Position numbers and translations under genes: made by a program | Shown here: piece by piece, positions 23,878-31,810 of the stretch | Layout of the letters: every line of letters begins with the position of its first letter | How positions within the stretch are numbered: the first letter of the stretch is position 1 | NCBI GenBank assembly: GCA_903877385.1 | Contig: CAIRDP010000051.1 | Span: 1-64,000 of the forward strand | Direction of reading: 5' to 3' | Length of the DNA: 64,000 bases | DNA from: an uncultured Bacteroidales bacterium | GTDB taxonomy: Bacteria; Bacteroidota; Bacteroidia; Bacteroidales; FEN-979 | Notes under the pieces: generated by a model | Told to the model about the DNA's origin: nothing | The model's database searches: none | Seen by the model: only the letters and a program-made list of their open reading frames with translations

Positions 23878-24975
23878 ATGAATCCGAGTGTTGAAAATAT
23901 TTTACAAAAAGAATATATAGACAAGGAAGATATACAATTCCTGCTTTCGCTTGAGAACGCAGATTCGGAGCGGCTCTTTCACCATGCCCATGAGGTTAAA
24001 ACGGCACAGGTCGGAAACAAGGTTTTTTTCAGGGGGCTCATCGAATATTCAAACATCTGTACAAAAAACTGTTATTACTGCGGCATACGAATGGACAACG
24101 GCCGTTACCAGAGATATACCCTGAGCGACGACGAAGTCATGGAGGCTGCCCGGTACGCGTATGAGCACAATTTCGCCTCCATAGTGATACAATCGGGGGA
24201 ACAAAGCAGCAAATCATTCACTTCGGCTATCGGGAACCTGCTCAGGAAGATCCATGCCGAGACCGGAGGCAAACTGCACATCACCTTGTCGCTGGGTGAA
24301 CAAACCGAAGAAACGTATAAACGCTGGTACGAGGCAGGGGCCCACCGCTACCTGTTACGAATAGAAGTTTCAAACCCATCCCTGTATCTTAAACTTCATC
24401 CCGGCGACAACCGGCACACTCATAAAGCCAGGCTTGAAGCCCTTTCCTTATTAAGAAAAACGGGCTACCAGGTAGGCACGGGGGTGATGATAGGACTGCC
24501 GTTCCAGACCACCGCCGACCTTGCCGATGACCTTTGCTTTTTCAGGGATCTCGATATCGACATGGTGGGGATGGGACCTTACATCGAACACGAGGATACG
24601 CCTTTATGGGAATACCGCAACCTCCTCCCTTCAGTTGCCGGCCGGGTCGATCTTTCAATTAAGATGGTGGCCATCTTAAGGATCATCATGCCCGACATCA
24701 ATATAGCGGCTACAACGGCTATGCAAACCCTTGACCCAAAGGGAAGGGAAAAAGCTATCTTTGCCGGAGCCAATGTGATCATGCCGAATCTCACCCCTGT
24801 ACAATACAGGGATAATTACCTGCTCTACCAGAATAAGCCGAATGTGAAAGACCAGCCTGATGAAACCCGGAAATCCCTTGAAAAAAACATCCGGGCTGCA
24901 GGAGATGAGATAGGATACGGAGAATGGGGCGACAGCCGGCACTTTGGGAAAAGAATAACGAATGACGAATTTTAA
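23878..24975 (+). CDS. hydE: [FeFe]-hydrogenase H-cluster maturase HydE (radical SAM)
   Basis: A 365-residue radical SAM protein. The cluster motif CTKNCYYCG gives Cys61, Cys65 and Cys68 after FRGLIEYSNI, the typical HydE context. MIGLPFQTTADLADDL and GMGPYIEHEDTPL are also HydE-like. HydE works with HydF and HydG to build the 2Fe subcluster of [FeFe] hydrogenase. Neither hydF, hydG nor a hydrogenase is in the window, so the set is dispersed or this copy serves another purpose. BioB-like or PylB-like relatives are the alternative. It is followed by a heptamer repeat and then rlmD in the same direction. Confidence 0.85.
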   Translation: MNPSVENILQKEYIDKEDIQFLLSLENADSERLFHHAHEVKTAQVGNKVFFRGLIEYSNICTKNCYYCGIRMDNGRYQRYTLSDDEVMEAARYAYEHNFASIVIQSGEQSSKSFTSAIGNLLRKIHAETGGKLHITLSLGEQTEETYKRWYEAGAHRYLLRIEVSNPSLYLKLHPGDNRHTHKARLEALSLLRKTGYQVGTGVMIGLPFQTTADLADDLCFFRDLDIDMVGMGPYIEHEDTPLWEYRNLLPSVAGRVDLSIKMVAILRIIMPDINIAATTAMQTLDPKGREKAIFAGANVIMPNLTPVQYRDNYLLYQNKPNVKDQPDETRKSLEKNIRAAGDEIGYGEWGDSRHFGKRITNDEF

Positions 24976-24977
24976 TT

Positions 24978-25044
24978 GCTCTGGGTTCTGGGCTCTGGGT
25001 TCTGGGTTCTGGGCTCTGGGTTCTGGGTTCAGGGCTCTGGGCTC
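24978..25044 (+). repeat. CTGGGNN heptamer array (ten GGG runs, N4 loops)
   Basis: Units of CTGGGTT and CTGGGCT repeat with period 7 between hydE and rlmD. Ten GGG runs are each separated by exactly four bases, which fits the G-quadruplex rule. The array ends in GGGCTCAT and a short ATCACTA duplication. The array starts 3 nt after the hydE stop and ends 25 nt before the rlmD ATG. Confidence 0.85.
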
Positions 25045-25068
25045 ATCACTAATCACTAATCAGTTCTT

Positions 25069-26466
25069 ATGAATAATATCCTGGAGAAGATTGAAATCAT
25101 TGACGCCGGTTCAGAAGGCAATGCCGTAGCCCGGCAAGGCGACATGGTTATTTTTGTGCCCTACGGAGTTCCCGGCGATGTTGTCGACATACATATCTTT
25201 AAATCAAAACGTTCGTACGCCGAAGGAAGGATAGTAAAGTTTCACTCTTACTCGGAGAACCGCAACGAACCTTTCTGTTCCCATTTCGGTGTTTGCGGGG
25301 GTTGCAAATGGCAGCATATGAACTATAAAACCCAGCTCCATTTCAAGCAAAAACAGGTCGGGGACAGCTTTAAACGGATAGCAAAGCTTGAAAACCCGCT
25401 CATCCGCGATATTCTTGGTTCGGAGCAAATACAGGGCTACCGTAACAAACTGGAGTTTACGTTTTCTTCGCGCCGCTGGTTTACCGGTCCTGATACCGGG
25501 GAGGCATCTCCTGCCCTGGGTTTCCATATTCCCAGGCGCTGGGACAAGGTCCTTGATATTGATCATTGTTTCCTGATGTCGGAGCCCGTAAACGCAATCA
25601 GGCTCGAGGCAAGGCGTTACTCCATCGAAAAAGGTCTTAGTTACTACGATGCCAGGAATAACAGCGGCTTCATGAGGAATATGATCCTGAGAAGCACCAC
25701 CGGTGGAGATCTTATGCTGATCCTGGTTTTCGGAGCCGATGAGCCCGATCGCATACTGCCCATGCTTTACCATCTGCAGTCGGCATTTCCCGCGATAACC
25801 TCAATGTTTTACGTCGTCAATGAAAAAAAGAACGACATCATCAATGACCTTGAAATGAGGTATTATTCCGGGACCCGGTTTATTACTGAAACCATGCTTC
25901 CGTTTCGAAAGAATAATAAAAAGGTAAGTTTCCGTATCGGGCCGGTTTCTTTTTTCCAGACAAACCCTGTGCAGGCCGGAAACCTTTTCCGTCTTGCCGC
26001 TGAATACCTTTCTCCAAAAGGGCATGAGGTGGTTTATGACCTTTATACCGGAGCCGGGGCCATTGCCAATTACATTTCCCCTTATGTTTCAAAAGTCATC
26101 GGCATCGAGTCTGTTGCTTCGGCTGTAGCCGATGCCGGGATCAATTCTGAGATTAACAGCAACACCAATCTCCATTTTTTTGCAGCTGAAGCCGAAAAAC
26201 TTCTAACCCCTGAATTTATCAGCGCCAATGGTCATCCCGATGCTGTGATCACCGACCCTCCGCGAAACGGGATGCATGAAAAAGTGATCCAAACCCTGCT
26301 TTCGGTGCTGCCCCAAAAAATAATATATGTAAGCTGCAACCCGGCAACACAGGCAAGGGATATTTTCCTGCTCAAACAGCGCTACAATCTGGAGGAATGC
26401 CGGCCGGTAGACATGTTCCCGCATACCCAGCATGTCGAAAACGTTGCCCTGCTTACCTTAGCTTAA
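25069..26466 (+). CDS. rlmD: 23S rRNA (uracil-C5)-methyltransferase, RlmD/RumA type
   Basis: A 465-residue SAM-dependent RNA methyltransferase. It has a TRAM domain (about 1-62), a 4Fe-4S cluster region with CSHFGVCGGCKWQHM (near 66-80, plus a later Cys near 165), the SAM site DLYTGAGAIANYI, DPPRNGMHEKV and the catalytic cysteine in YVSCNPATQARD. This layout fits RlmD or the related RlmCD; the methylated position cannot be told from sequence alone. It ends 14 nt inside the converging aroK gene. Confidence 0.9.
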   Translation: MNNILEKIEIIDAGSEGNAVARQGDMVIFVPYGVPGDVVDIHIFKSKRSYAEGRIVKFHSYSENRNEPFCSHFGVCGGCKWQHMNYKTQLHFKQKQVGDSFKRIAKLENPLIRDILGSEQIQGYRNKLEFTFSSRRWFTGPDTGEASPALGFHIPRRWDKVLDIDHCFLMSEPVNAIRLEARRYSIEKGLSYYDARNNSGFMRNMILRSTTGGDLMLILVFGADEPDRILPMLYHLQSAFPAITSMFYVVNEKKNDIINDLEMRYYSGTRFITETMLPFRKNNKKVSFRIGPVSFFQTNPVQAGNLFRLAAEYLSPKGHEVVYDLYTGAGAIANYISPYVSKVIGIESVASAVADAGINSEINSNTNLHFFAAEAEKLLTPEFISANGHPDAVITDPPRNGMHEKVIQTLLSVLPQKIIYVSCNPATQARDIFLLKQRYNLEECRPVDMFPHTQHVENVALLTLA

Positions 26467-26980
26467 CAAGCAGATCGCCTATATCTTCGGTAAGCGGGTC
26501 AAACAGATAGCTTGCCTGAAGGTAAAATGCTTCCCGTATCCTGAGCTGTTCCGAAATCCATGCCTCAAGCTGTTCGGGCGGCAGGTCCTTGATCAGGGGG
26601 CGTTTCTTTCGCACAGCTTTCAAACGTTTGGCCAGTTCCCCGGATGTCATCCGCAGGTAAACAGAAATACCATTACCCTTTATAAAGCTCATATTTTCGA
26701 AAAAACAGGGGGTGCCTCCGCCTGTGGAGATGACCTGGTTTTCAAGAGCTGCCGTTTCGAGCAGGAGTTCCCTTTCGATCTTCCTGAAGTTATCTTCCCC
26801 GTATTTTCCGAAAAAATCGTAAATCCTGATGTGGTAACGTTCCTCGAACACATCGTCAAGATCAGTGAACCCGGTGCCCAGAATGCCCGACAACTGCCGG
26901 CCCAGGAGGCTTTTCCCCGACCCCATGAACCCGATAAGATAGCATCTCAAGTTTGGTGGTTTTTGAGTGTAAATGTACAA
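26453..26980 (-). CDS. aroK: Shikimate kinase
   Basis: A 175-residue P-loop kinase that phosphorylates shikimate in aromatic amino acid synthesis. It has Walker A LIGFMGSGKSLLGRQL (16-31), the DLDDVFEERY segment with the shikimate-binding Asp, and GGGTPCF. The reading frame has no upstream ATG before a stop, so it must begin with the TTG at 26980. The next ATG is the Met of the P-loop itself. The start lies 20 nt from the promoter of the divergent DUF1573 operon. Confidence 0.88.
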   Translation of the reverse strand: MYIYTQKPPNLRCYLIGFMGSGKSLLGRQLSGILGTGFTDLDDVFEERYHIRIYDFFGKYGEDNFRKIERELLLETAALENQVISTGGGTPCFFENMSFIKGNGISVYLRMTSGELAKRLKAVRKKRPLIKDLPPEQLEAWISEQLRIREAFYLQASYLFDPLTEDIGDLLVKLR

Positions 26981-26999
26981 ATTCGACTAAAATAATTAC

Positions 27000-27007
27000 T
27001 ACCTTTG
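27000..27007 (+). promoter_or_regulatory. -7 promoter element of the DUF1573-yajC-ybbR-coaE operon
   Basis: TACCTTTG followed by CA, 23 nt before the ATG at 27030. It is an exact match to TAnnTTTG. Confidence 0.6.
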
Positions 27008-27029
27008 CATTCCGTAAAAAATAAGGTTT

Positions 27030-27506
27030 ATGAAGTTGAGAGGCTTATACCTGGTACTGACTGTTCTTGCTGTTTCATTTATTGCTGCCTGCAATTCTTC
27101 AGGCCACAAGGAGGATAAAATATCTTCCGATCTCGTGAACAACCCAAACTCTGCGAACGGGGATTCCAAATCAGGGACATTACCCGCATTCAAATTTGAA
27201 GAGATTGAACATGATTTTGGAAAGATCATCCAGGGTGAATCCGTCTCTTATGAGTTTAAATTCACAAATACCGGCAAATCGGACCTCATCATTGTTGATG
27301 TGAGCACTTCCTGCGGCTGCACGGTTCCTTCCTTCCCAAGAACGCCTATTCGTGCGGGCGAAACCGGGGTGATCAAAGTATCGTTCAACAGTGCGGGAAA
27401 ATTTGGTTTTCAGGCGAAAAACATCCTGGTTGTTGCAAATACCCAGCCAAATACAACTCTGCTGAGGATCAAGGCCCAGGTTGTTAGTGCCAACGGAGAA
27501 AAATAA
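27030..27506 (+). CDS. DUF1573 lipoprotein
   Basis: 158 residues with a lipoprotein signal ending in SFIAAC (Cys21), then one Ig-like DUF1573 domain with FGKIIQGESVSYEFKFTNTG and SCGCTVP, the usual paired-cysteine motif of the family. The domain resembles ASPM/SPD-2/hydin-type beta sandwiches and is abundant in Bacteroidota. No biochemical role is known. It heads a compact operon with yajC, ybbR-like and coaE. Confidence 0.88.
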   Translation: MKLRGLYLVLTVLAVSFIAACNSSGHKEDKISSDLVNNPNSANGDSKSGTLPAFKFEEIEHDFGKIIQGESVSYEFKFTNTGKSDLIIVDVSTSCGCTVPSFPRTPIRAGETGVIKVSFNSAGKFGFQAKNILVVANTQPNTTLLRIKAQVVSANGEK

Positions 27507-27534
27507 TTAATTATAAATTAATCAAAAATCAAGT

Positions 27535-27864
27535 ATGAATATCCTTAACATCCTATTGATGACTCCCCAGGGACAGGGCGGCGCGCAGAACGGCTGGTAC
27601 TCATTTTTACCTCTTCTGCTTATCATTGTAGTCTTTTACTTCTTTTTTATTCGTCCTCAGATGAAACGCAGCAAGGACCAGAAGAAGTTCAGGGAATCTC
27701 TTGACAAAGGGCAAAAAGTAGTAACCATCGGAGGGATTCACGGAAAGATCGTGGAGATCCAGGAAACTACAGTTTCCATCGAGGTCGACAATAACATTAA
27801 ACTTCGTGTTGAGAAATCGGCAATTGCAATCGACACAAGCCAGACCATCGAGACGAATAAATAA
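27535..27864 (+). CDS. yajC: Preprotein translocase subunit YajC
   Basis: A 109-residue membrane protein with one transmembrane helix (about 22-40, [17 protein letters not shown]) followed by the YajC core [20 protein letters not shown] and [11 protein letters not shown]. YajC associates with SecDF and the Sec translocon. It sits 28 nt after DUF1573 and 9 nt before the ybbR-like gene. Confidence 0.93.
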   Translation: MNILNILLMTPQGQGGAQNGWYSFLPLLLIIVVFYFFFIRPQMKRSKDQKKFRESLDKGQKVVTIGGIHGKIVEIQETTVSIEVDNNIKLRVEKSAIAIDTSQTIETNK

Positions 27865-27873
27865 TCTGTTTAA

Positions 27874-28419
27874 TTGAAAAGCGGGTTTATTGACCTGATC
27901 GGTAAAGCCAGGAAGAACAGGGGTGAAAAGTTCAGGCACCAGCTGTATATATTTGCGGTATGCCTTGGTATTTCCGTGTTTATCTGGTCGCTGGTCAGGC
28001 TGTCGCGGGATTATTTTTACACTGTCAGCTACCGTATTCATTATGCCAACCTGCCTTCTAACCTGAGATTGACGGGTTATTCCGACAGTATCCTCACGGT
28101 CAGCATCAGGATACAGGGCTTTGATTATTTTACCGAGGAATTCATTCACTCAAGGAATCCGAAGTATACTGTCAGCCTCCGAAAGATCAAGGTCCATAAT
28201 GATGACGGAAAGATCACAGGCTACCTGGCAACCGAGGAAATAGGCAAGGAAATCAAAAGCCAGATGAATTTCCAGACCGAAGTGTACATGGTTTTTCCCG
28301 ATACCTTGTTTTTCGACCTGGAAAGAACAGTTCCAAAGAAGGTACAGAGGGTTTCGGCAAGGCCTGCATCTCTTGCAACGCCTGTTCGCGACAGCCTGCA
28401 TTTTAATAAAATCAAATAA
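27874..28419 (+). CDS. YbbR-like membrane protein
   Basis: 181 residues starting with a TTG (27874); no ATG is available nearby in frame. A transmembrane helix (about 26-46) is followed by one YbbR-type beta domain (YRIHYANLPSNLRLTGY, then SILTVSIRIQG). Its position between yajC and coaE is typical of Bacteroidota. Multi-domain YbbR (CdaR) proteins in Firmicutes regulate the c-di-AMP cyclase. That role is not shown for this single-domain form and no cyclase gene is nearby. Confidence 0.75.
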   Translation: MKSGFIDLIGKARKNRGEKFRHQLYIFAVCLGISVFIWSLVRLSRDYFYTVSYRIHYANLPSNLRLTGYSDSILTVSIRIQGFDYFTEEFIHSRNPKYTVSLRKIKVHNDDGKITGYLATEEIGKEIKSQMNFQTEVYMVFPDTLFFDLERTVPKKVQRVSARPASLATPVRDSLHFNKIK

Positions 28420-28427
28420 TTTTGGGC

Positions 28428-29018
28428 ATGCTCAGGGCAGGGCTTACCGGGAATATCGGCAGCGGCAAATCGGCCGTAGCAGCAATATTTTCATCTATCG
28501 GCATCCCTGTATTCAATGCCGATAATGAATCCAGAAAATTCCTTAAACTCCCCCATGTCATTGATTCATTAACGGAATTTTTCGGAACGGAGATCATGGT
28601 GGATGGAGTTGTAAACAACAAGCGCCTTGCCTCCCTTGTATTCTCAAACAGGGATGCCTTAGACCGTTTGAACCATCTGCTTCATCCCCTGGTCATGAAG
28701 GAATTCACTGCATGGCAGGCTTTGAACGGCATGTCGCCATATGTGATCATGGAAGCGGCCATACTGTTTGAAAGCGGCTATGCAAAGGAGTTTGATTATA
28801 TCATAGCTGTTTCCTGCGGGGAAGAAACGGCTGTTGAGAGAGTGATTAAAAGGGACGGGCTTAGCAGGGAGCTGGTGATGGAAAGGATGAATCAGCAGAT
28901 GAACAATGAGGATAAGACCGGGATGTCCGACTTTGTCATCATCAACGATGGGTCCCAATTGATCATCCCCCAGGTTATCAGCATACATAAACAGCTTTTG
29001 CAGCGAATCGGTAAATAA
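28428..29018 (+). CDS. coaE: Dephospho-CoA kinase
   Basis: About 196 residues from the ATG at 28428. A TTG two codons upstream is less likely. It catalyses the last step of coenzyme A synthesis. Walker A is GLTGNIGSGKSAVA; NADNESRKFL and the HPLVMKEF segment near residue 85 follow the family pattern, and EAAILFESGY is the usual substrate-lid region. It lies 8 nt after the ybbR-like gene and 32 nt before mqnA. Confidence 0.93.
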   Translation: MLRAGLTGNIGSGKSAVAAIFSSIGIPVFNADNESRKFLKLPHVIDSLTEFFGTEIMVDGVVNNKRLASLVFSNRDALDRLNHLLHPLVMKEFTAWQALNGMSPYVIMEAAILFESGYAKEFDYIIAVSCGEETAVERVIKRDGLSRELVMERMNQQMNNEDKTGMSDFVIINDGSQLIIPQVISIHKQLLQRIGK

Positions 29019-29050
29019 CGGAAATTGCAGCTTGCATTAAATCAGAATTT

Positions 29051-29791
29051 ATGAAAACCCTTAATATTTCAGCGGTATCCTACCTCAACACCTATCCTTT
29101 TGTATACGGGATACAGCAATCGGGATATCTCCAGGATTACCATCTTTACCTTGAAGTGCCATCGATGTGCGCCGAACGGCTGAAATCGGGGGAGGCGGAT
29201 ATTGCGCTTGTTCCCGCAGGAGCCCTGCCCGATTTCAGGGATTACACAGTGGTTTCGGATTACTGTCTTGGGGCTGTAAAGGAAGTGATCACCGTGCTTT
29301 TACTATCGGACAAGCCTCTTGACAAGATCAGGAAAATTTATCTTGATTTTGATTCCAGGACATCGGCAAGGCTGGTTCAGGTACTTGCAAATTCATTCTG
29401 GAGGATAAAGCCTGAGTTTGAGAGGCTTAAGCCAGGCCAGGCCGAGGATTTAAAGCACAAGGAAGCCATCGTTGCCATAGGGGATAAAACATTCGGCATG
29501 CGCGAACATTACAAATATTCGTATGACCTTGCCGGGGAGTGGATCAGGTTCAGCGGGCTGCCCTTTGTTTTTGCCGTATGGGTCGCCCTGAAGCCCATGC
29601 CCGAAGAGCTTCTTATTCAGTTTAACAAGGCTCTGAAGTTTGGGGTTCAGAATATCGACGGAGTGCTTGATTATTATTCATCTCGTTTACCCCGGAATGC
29701 CGATTGCCGGCAATATCTCACCGAAAACATTTCATACACCCTTGATAAAGTAAAGAAAGAGGGGCTGAATCTTTTCCTGTCGTATCTGTAG
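29051..29791 (+). CDS. mqnA: Chorismate dehydratase of the futalosine menaquinone pathway
   Basis: A 246-residue periplasmic-binding-protein-like enzyme. The diagnostic N-terminus ISAVSYLNTYPFVYGI, SGEADIALVPAGAL and LDFDSRTSARLVQVL identify MqnA, which removes water from chorismate to give 3-[(1-carboxyvinyl)oxy]benzoate. The organism therefore probably makes menaquinone through futalosine. Other mqn genes are not in the window. It is convergent with yidC, with a gap of only 3 nt. Confidence 0.9.
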   Translation: MKTLNISAVSYLNTYPFVYGIQQSGYLQDYHLYLEVPSMCAERLKSGEADIALVPAGALPDFRDYTVVSDYCLGAVKEVITVLLLSDKPLDKIRKIYLDFDSRTSARLVQVLANSFWRIKPEFERLKPGQAEDLKHKEAIVAIGDKTFGMREHYKYSYDLAGEWIRFSGLPFVFAVWVALKPMPEELLIQFNKALKFGVQNIDGVLDYYSSRLPRNADCRQYLTENISYTLDKVKKEGLNLFLSYL

Positions 29792-29794
29792 CAA

Positions 29795-31750
29795 CTACCT
29801 TTTCGAGGGCAATCCCTTTTGCTTGGCCATATCTTCCAGCCTCTTCTGAAAACCTGATTTCTTAACAGGTTTCTTCTTGTTGGCTTCAATCTGGGCATGC
29901 AGTTTCTTCTCATCCAGGAATGCACGGATAAGATAGATCTGGGCAAAGGTCAGCAGGTTGGCAAGCAGGTAATAATAACTTAAGCCCGATGAATAATCGT
30001 TGAACCAGAACAGGAACATCACGGGCATCATATACATCATGGTCTTCATGCCGGGCATCTGCTGCTGGGTACTGCCCATCATCTGGTCGTTGATCCTGGT
30101 ATAAATAATACTGGAGATCGTCATTAGCAGTGCAAAAAGACTGATATGGTTTCCGTACCAGGGCAGGCTGAATCCATTGGGGAAAGTCCATATGGAATCA
30201 TATGATGAAAGATCGGTGGCCCAGAGGAACGATTGCTGCCTCAGCTCGATGGACGAAGGGAAGAAACGGAACATGGCAATCAGTATGGGGAACTGCAGCA
30301 GCATGGGGATACAGCCTGCCATGGGGTTTACCCCTGCCTTTTTGTAAAGGTCCATGGTAGCCTGCTGCTTCTTCATGGCATCATCCTTTTTCGGGAACTT
30401 TTTAGCCAGCTCATCGATATCAGGTTTGAGCACCCTCATTTTGGCCGAGGACTTGTAAGTTTTATAGGCTATCGGGAACAGTATGATCTTAAGTAATATT
30501 GTAAGTACCAGTATGATGATGCCATAATTCCAGCCCAGGTTCCCGAAGAAAGTGAATACCGGGATAACGGCATAAATATTAATCCATGCCATCAGGAAGA
30601 AACCCCAGCCCAGGGGGATCTGTTTTTCGAGGTCGAGCTGGTAATGTTTAAGATTATAAAATTTATTCGGGCCAAAATACATCGACATCCCCAGGCTTTT
30701 GGTATCCTTCCCTGAATACGGTATTCCGGCTTCGGCAAACATATTCTTCAGAATGCCGTGGGGGCCACTGAGTGGTTTAAAGGTTCTCAGTCTTGGCTCG
30801 GTAAGGTATGTATCGGAAATCAGGATTGAGGTAAAGAACTGCTGCTTGAAAGCAAACCATTTGATCTTCTCGTTTTTGAGATAGCGTTCCTCATCCTTGG
30901 TCTCGCTTATATAATCGACTTTATCCTGGTCATATTTATAATAGAGCGTACTGGTCATCTGCTCCATCTTGAGGCTTTTTTCAAGGCTCCTCAGGTTGTC
31001 GTTCCATGTCAGGACAAGGAATTTGTTCCCGGCATCAATAGCCTGGTCCATCCCTACGAAGTTCACGGTATAACGGAGCATGTAGTCATTGCCCCTGATG
31101 GTGTAGAGGAATTCAATATACTGGTCCCTGTTGAAGGAGGTATCACTTGCTGCTGTATACAACCTCATTCCAAACCTGATCGAGTCTTTGCCGCTGACTT
31201 TCATGGCAGACTGCCCGTTTTGAGTAGCATCAGGCCAGAAAGGCTGGAAATACAAACTGTTGGTATTTATCGTACGGTTATTTGAGAAAAATGAAATTCC
31301 GAAATTCAGGGAATCGCTGTCCATCAAAACCAGAGGTTTTTTATCCCAGGTCAGGTACTTTTTCAGTTCCACCCTCCCTATTTTACCTCCCCTGCTGATG
31401 AAATTCAGTTTGAACACATCGTTCTCGACCGAAAAAGACTTGTCCTTGCCGGCGGCAGCATTGGCGAAAACCCCCAATTCCCCTTTCATGGTCATCCTGA
31501 CAAGGGTTACCGAGTCAACTTTTTCGCCCCGGGCAATAAATTTTTCTTTTTCCTTTGAAACGGCTATAGCCTTTTCCCGGGCAATAGCTGAGATCATTGA
31601 ATGCTGTTTCTGTACATTAAGAATGTACATTGAATCTGCTTTCCGTTTTTGTTCTACGAGTTGCTCCTTGGTAGGGCTCATCAGGTAGGTATACCCGATG
31701 AATATTGCGAAGATGAGGACGAGCCCGATGATCGTGTTCTTGTTGTTCAT
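29795..31750 (-). CDS. yidC: Membrane protein insertase YidC
   Basis: 651 residues. The first transmembrane segment (5-25) is followed by a large periplasmic beta domain (about 100-350) and then the conserved five-helix core (about 365-610) with NPMAGCIPMLLQFPILIAMF and a C-terminal basic tail (KKKPVKKSGFQKRLEDMAK). It inserts membrane proteins alone or with Sec. The Met-rich loop after TRINDQMMGSTQQQMPG is common in this phylum. It has its own promoter (31799-31792), with a small leader hairpin. Confidence 0.95.
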   Translation of the reverse strand: MNNKNTIIGLVLIFAIFIGYTYLMSPTKEQLVEQKRKADSMYILNVQKQHSMISAIAREKAIAVSKEKEKFIARGEKVDSVTLVRMTMKGELGVFANAAAGKDKSFSVENDVFKLNFISRGGKIGRVELKKYLTWDKKPLVLMDSDSLNFGISFFSNNRTINTNSLYFQPFWPDATQNGQSAMKVSGKDSIRFGMRLYTAASDTSFNRDQYIEFLYTIRGNDYMLRYTVNFVGMDQAIDAGNKFLVLTWNDNLRSLEKSLKMEQMTSTLYYKYDQDKVDYISETKDEERYLKNEKIKWFAFKQQFFTSILISDTYLTEPRLRTFKPLSGPHGILKNMFAEAGIPYSGKDTKSLGMSMYFGPNKFYNLKHYQLDLEKQIPLGWGFFLMAWINIYAVIPVFTFFGNLGWNYGIIILVLTILLKIILFPIAYKTYKSSAKMRVLKPDIDELAKKFPKKDDAMKKQQATMDLYKKAGVNPMAGCIPMLLQFPILIAMFRFFPSSIELRQQSFLWATDLSSYDSIWTFPNGFSLPWYGNHISLFALLMTISSIIYTRINDQMMGSTQQQMPGMKTMMYMMPVMFLFWFNDYSSGLSYYYLLANLLTFAQIYLIRAFLDEKKLHAQIEANKKKPVKKSGFQKRLEDMAKQKGLPSKR

Positions 31751-31765
31751 GAAAGATATTTAATT

Positions 31766-31779
31766 GCCGCTAAAGCGGC
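31766..31779 (-). promoter_or_regulatory. Small hairpin in the yidC leader
   Basis: GCCGC and GCGGC pair around a 4-nt loop, between the yidC -7 element and its ATG. It could also be a weak terminator remnant of pyrG, but no T-run follows. Confidence 0.35.
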
Positions 31780-31791
31780 CTTTTGGGGGTG

Positions 31792-31799
31792 CAAAGGTA
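31792..31799 (-). promoter_or_regulatory. -7 promoter element for yidC
   Basis: TACCTTTG followed by CACCCCC. The first 14 bases, TACCTTTGCACCCC, are identical to the rpsA promoter region. It lies 42 nt before the ATG. Confidence 0.65.
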
Positions 31800-31810
31800 A
31801 GAAATTGTCT

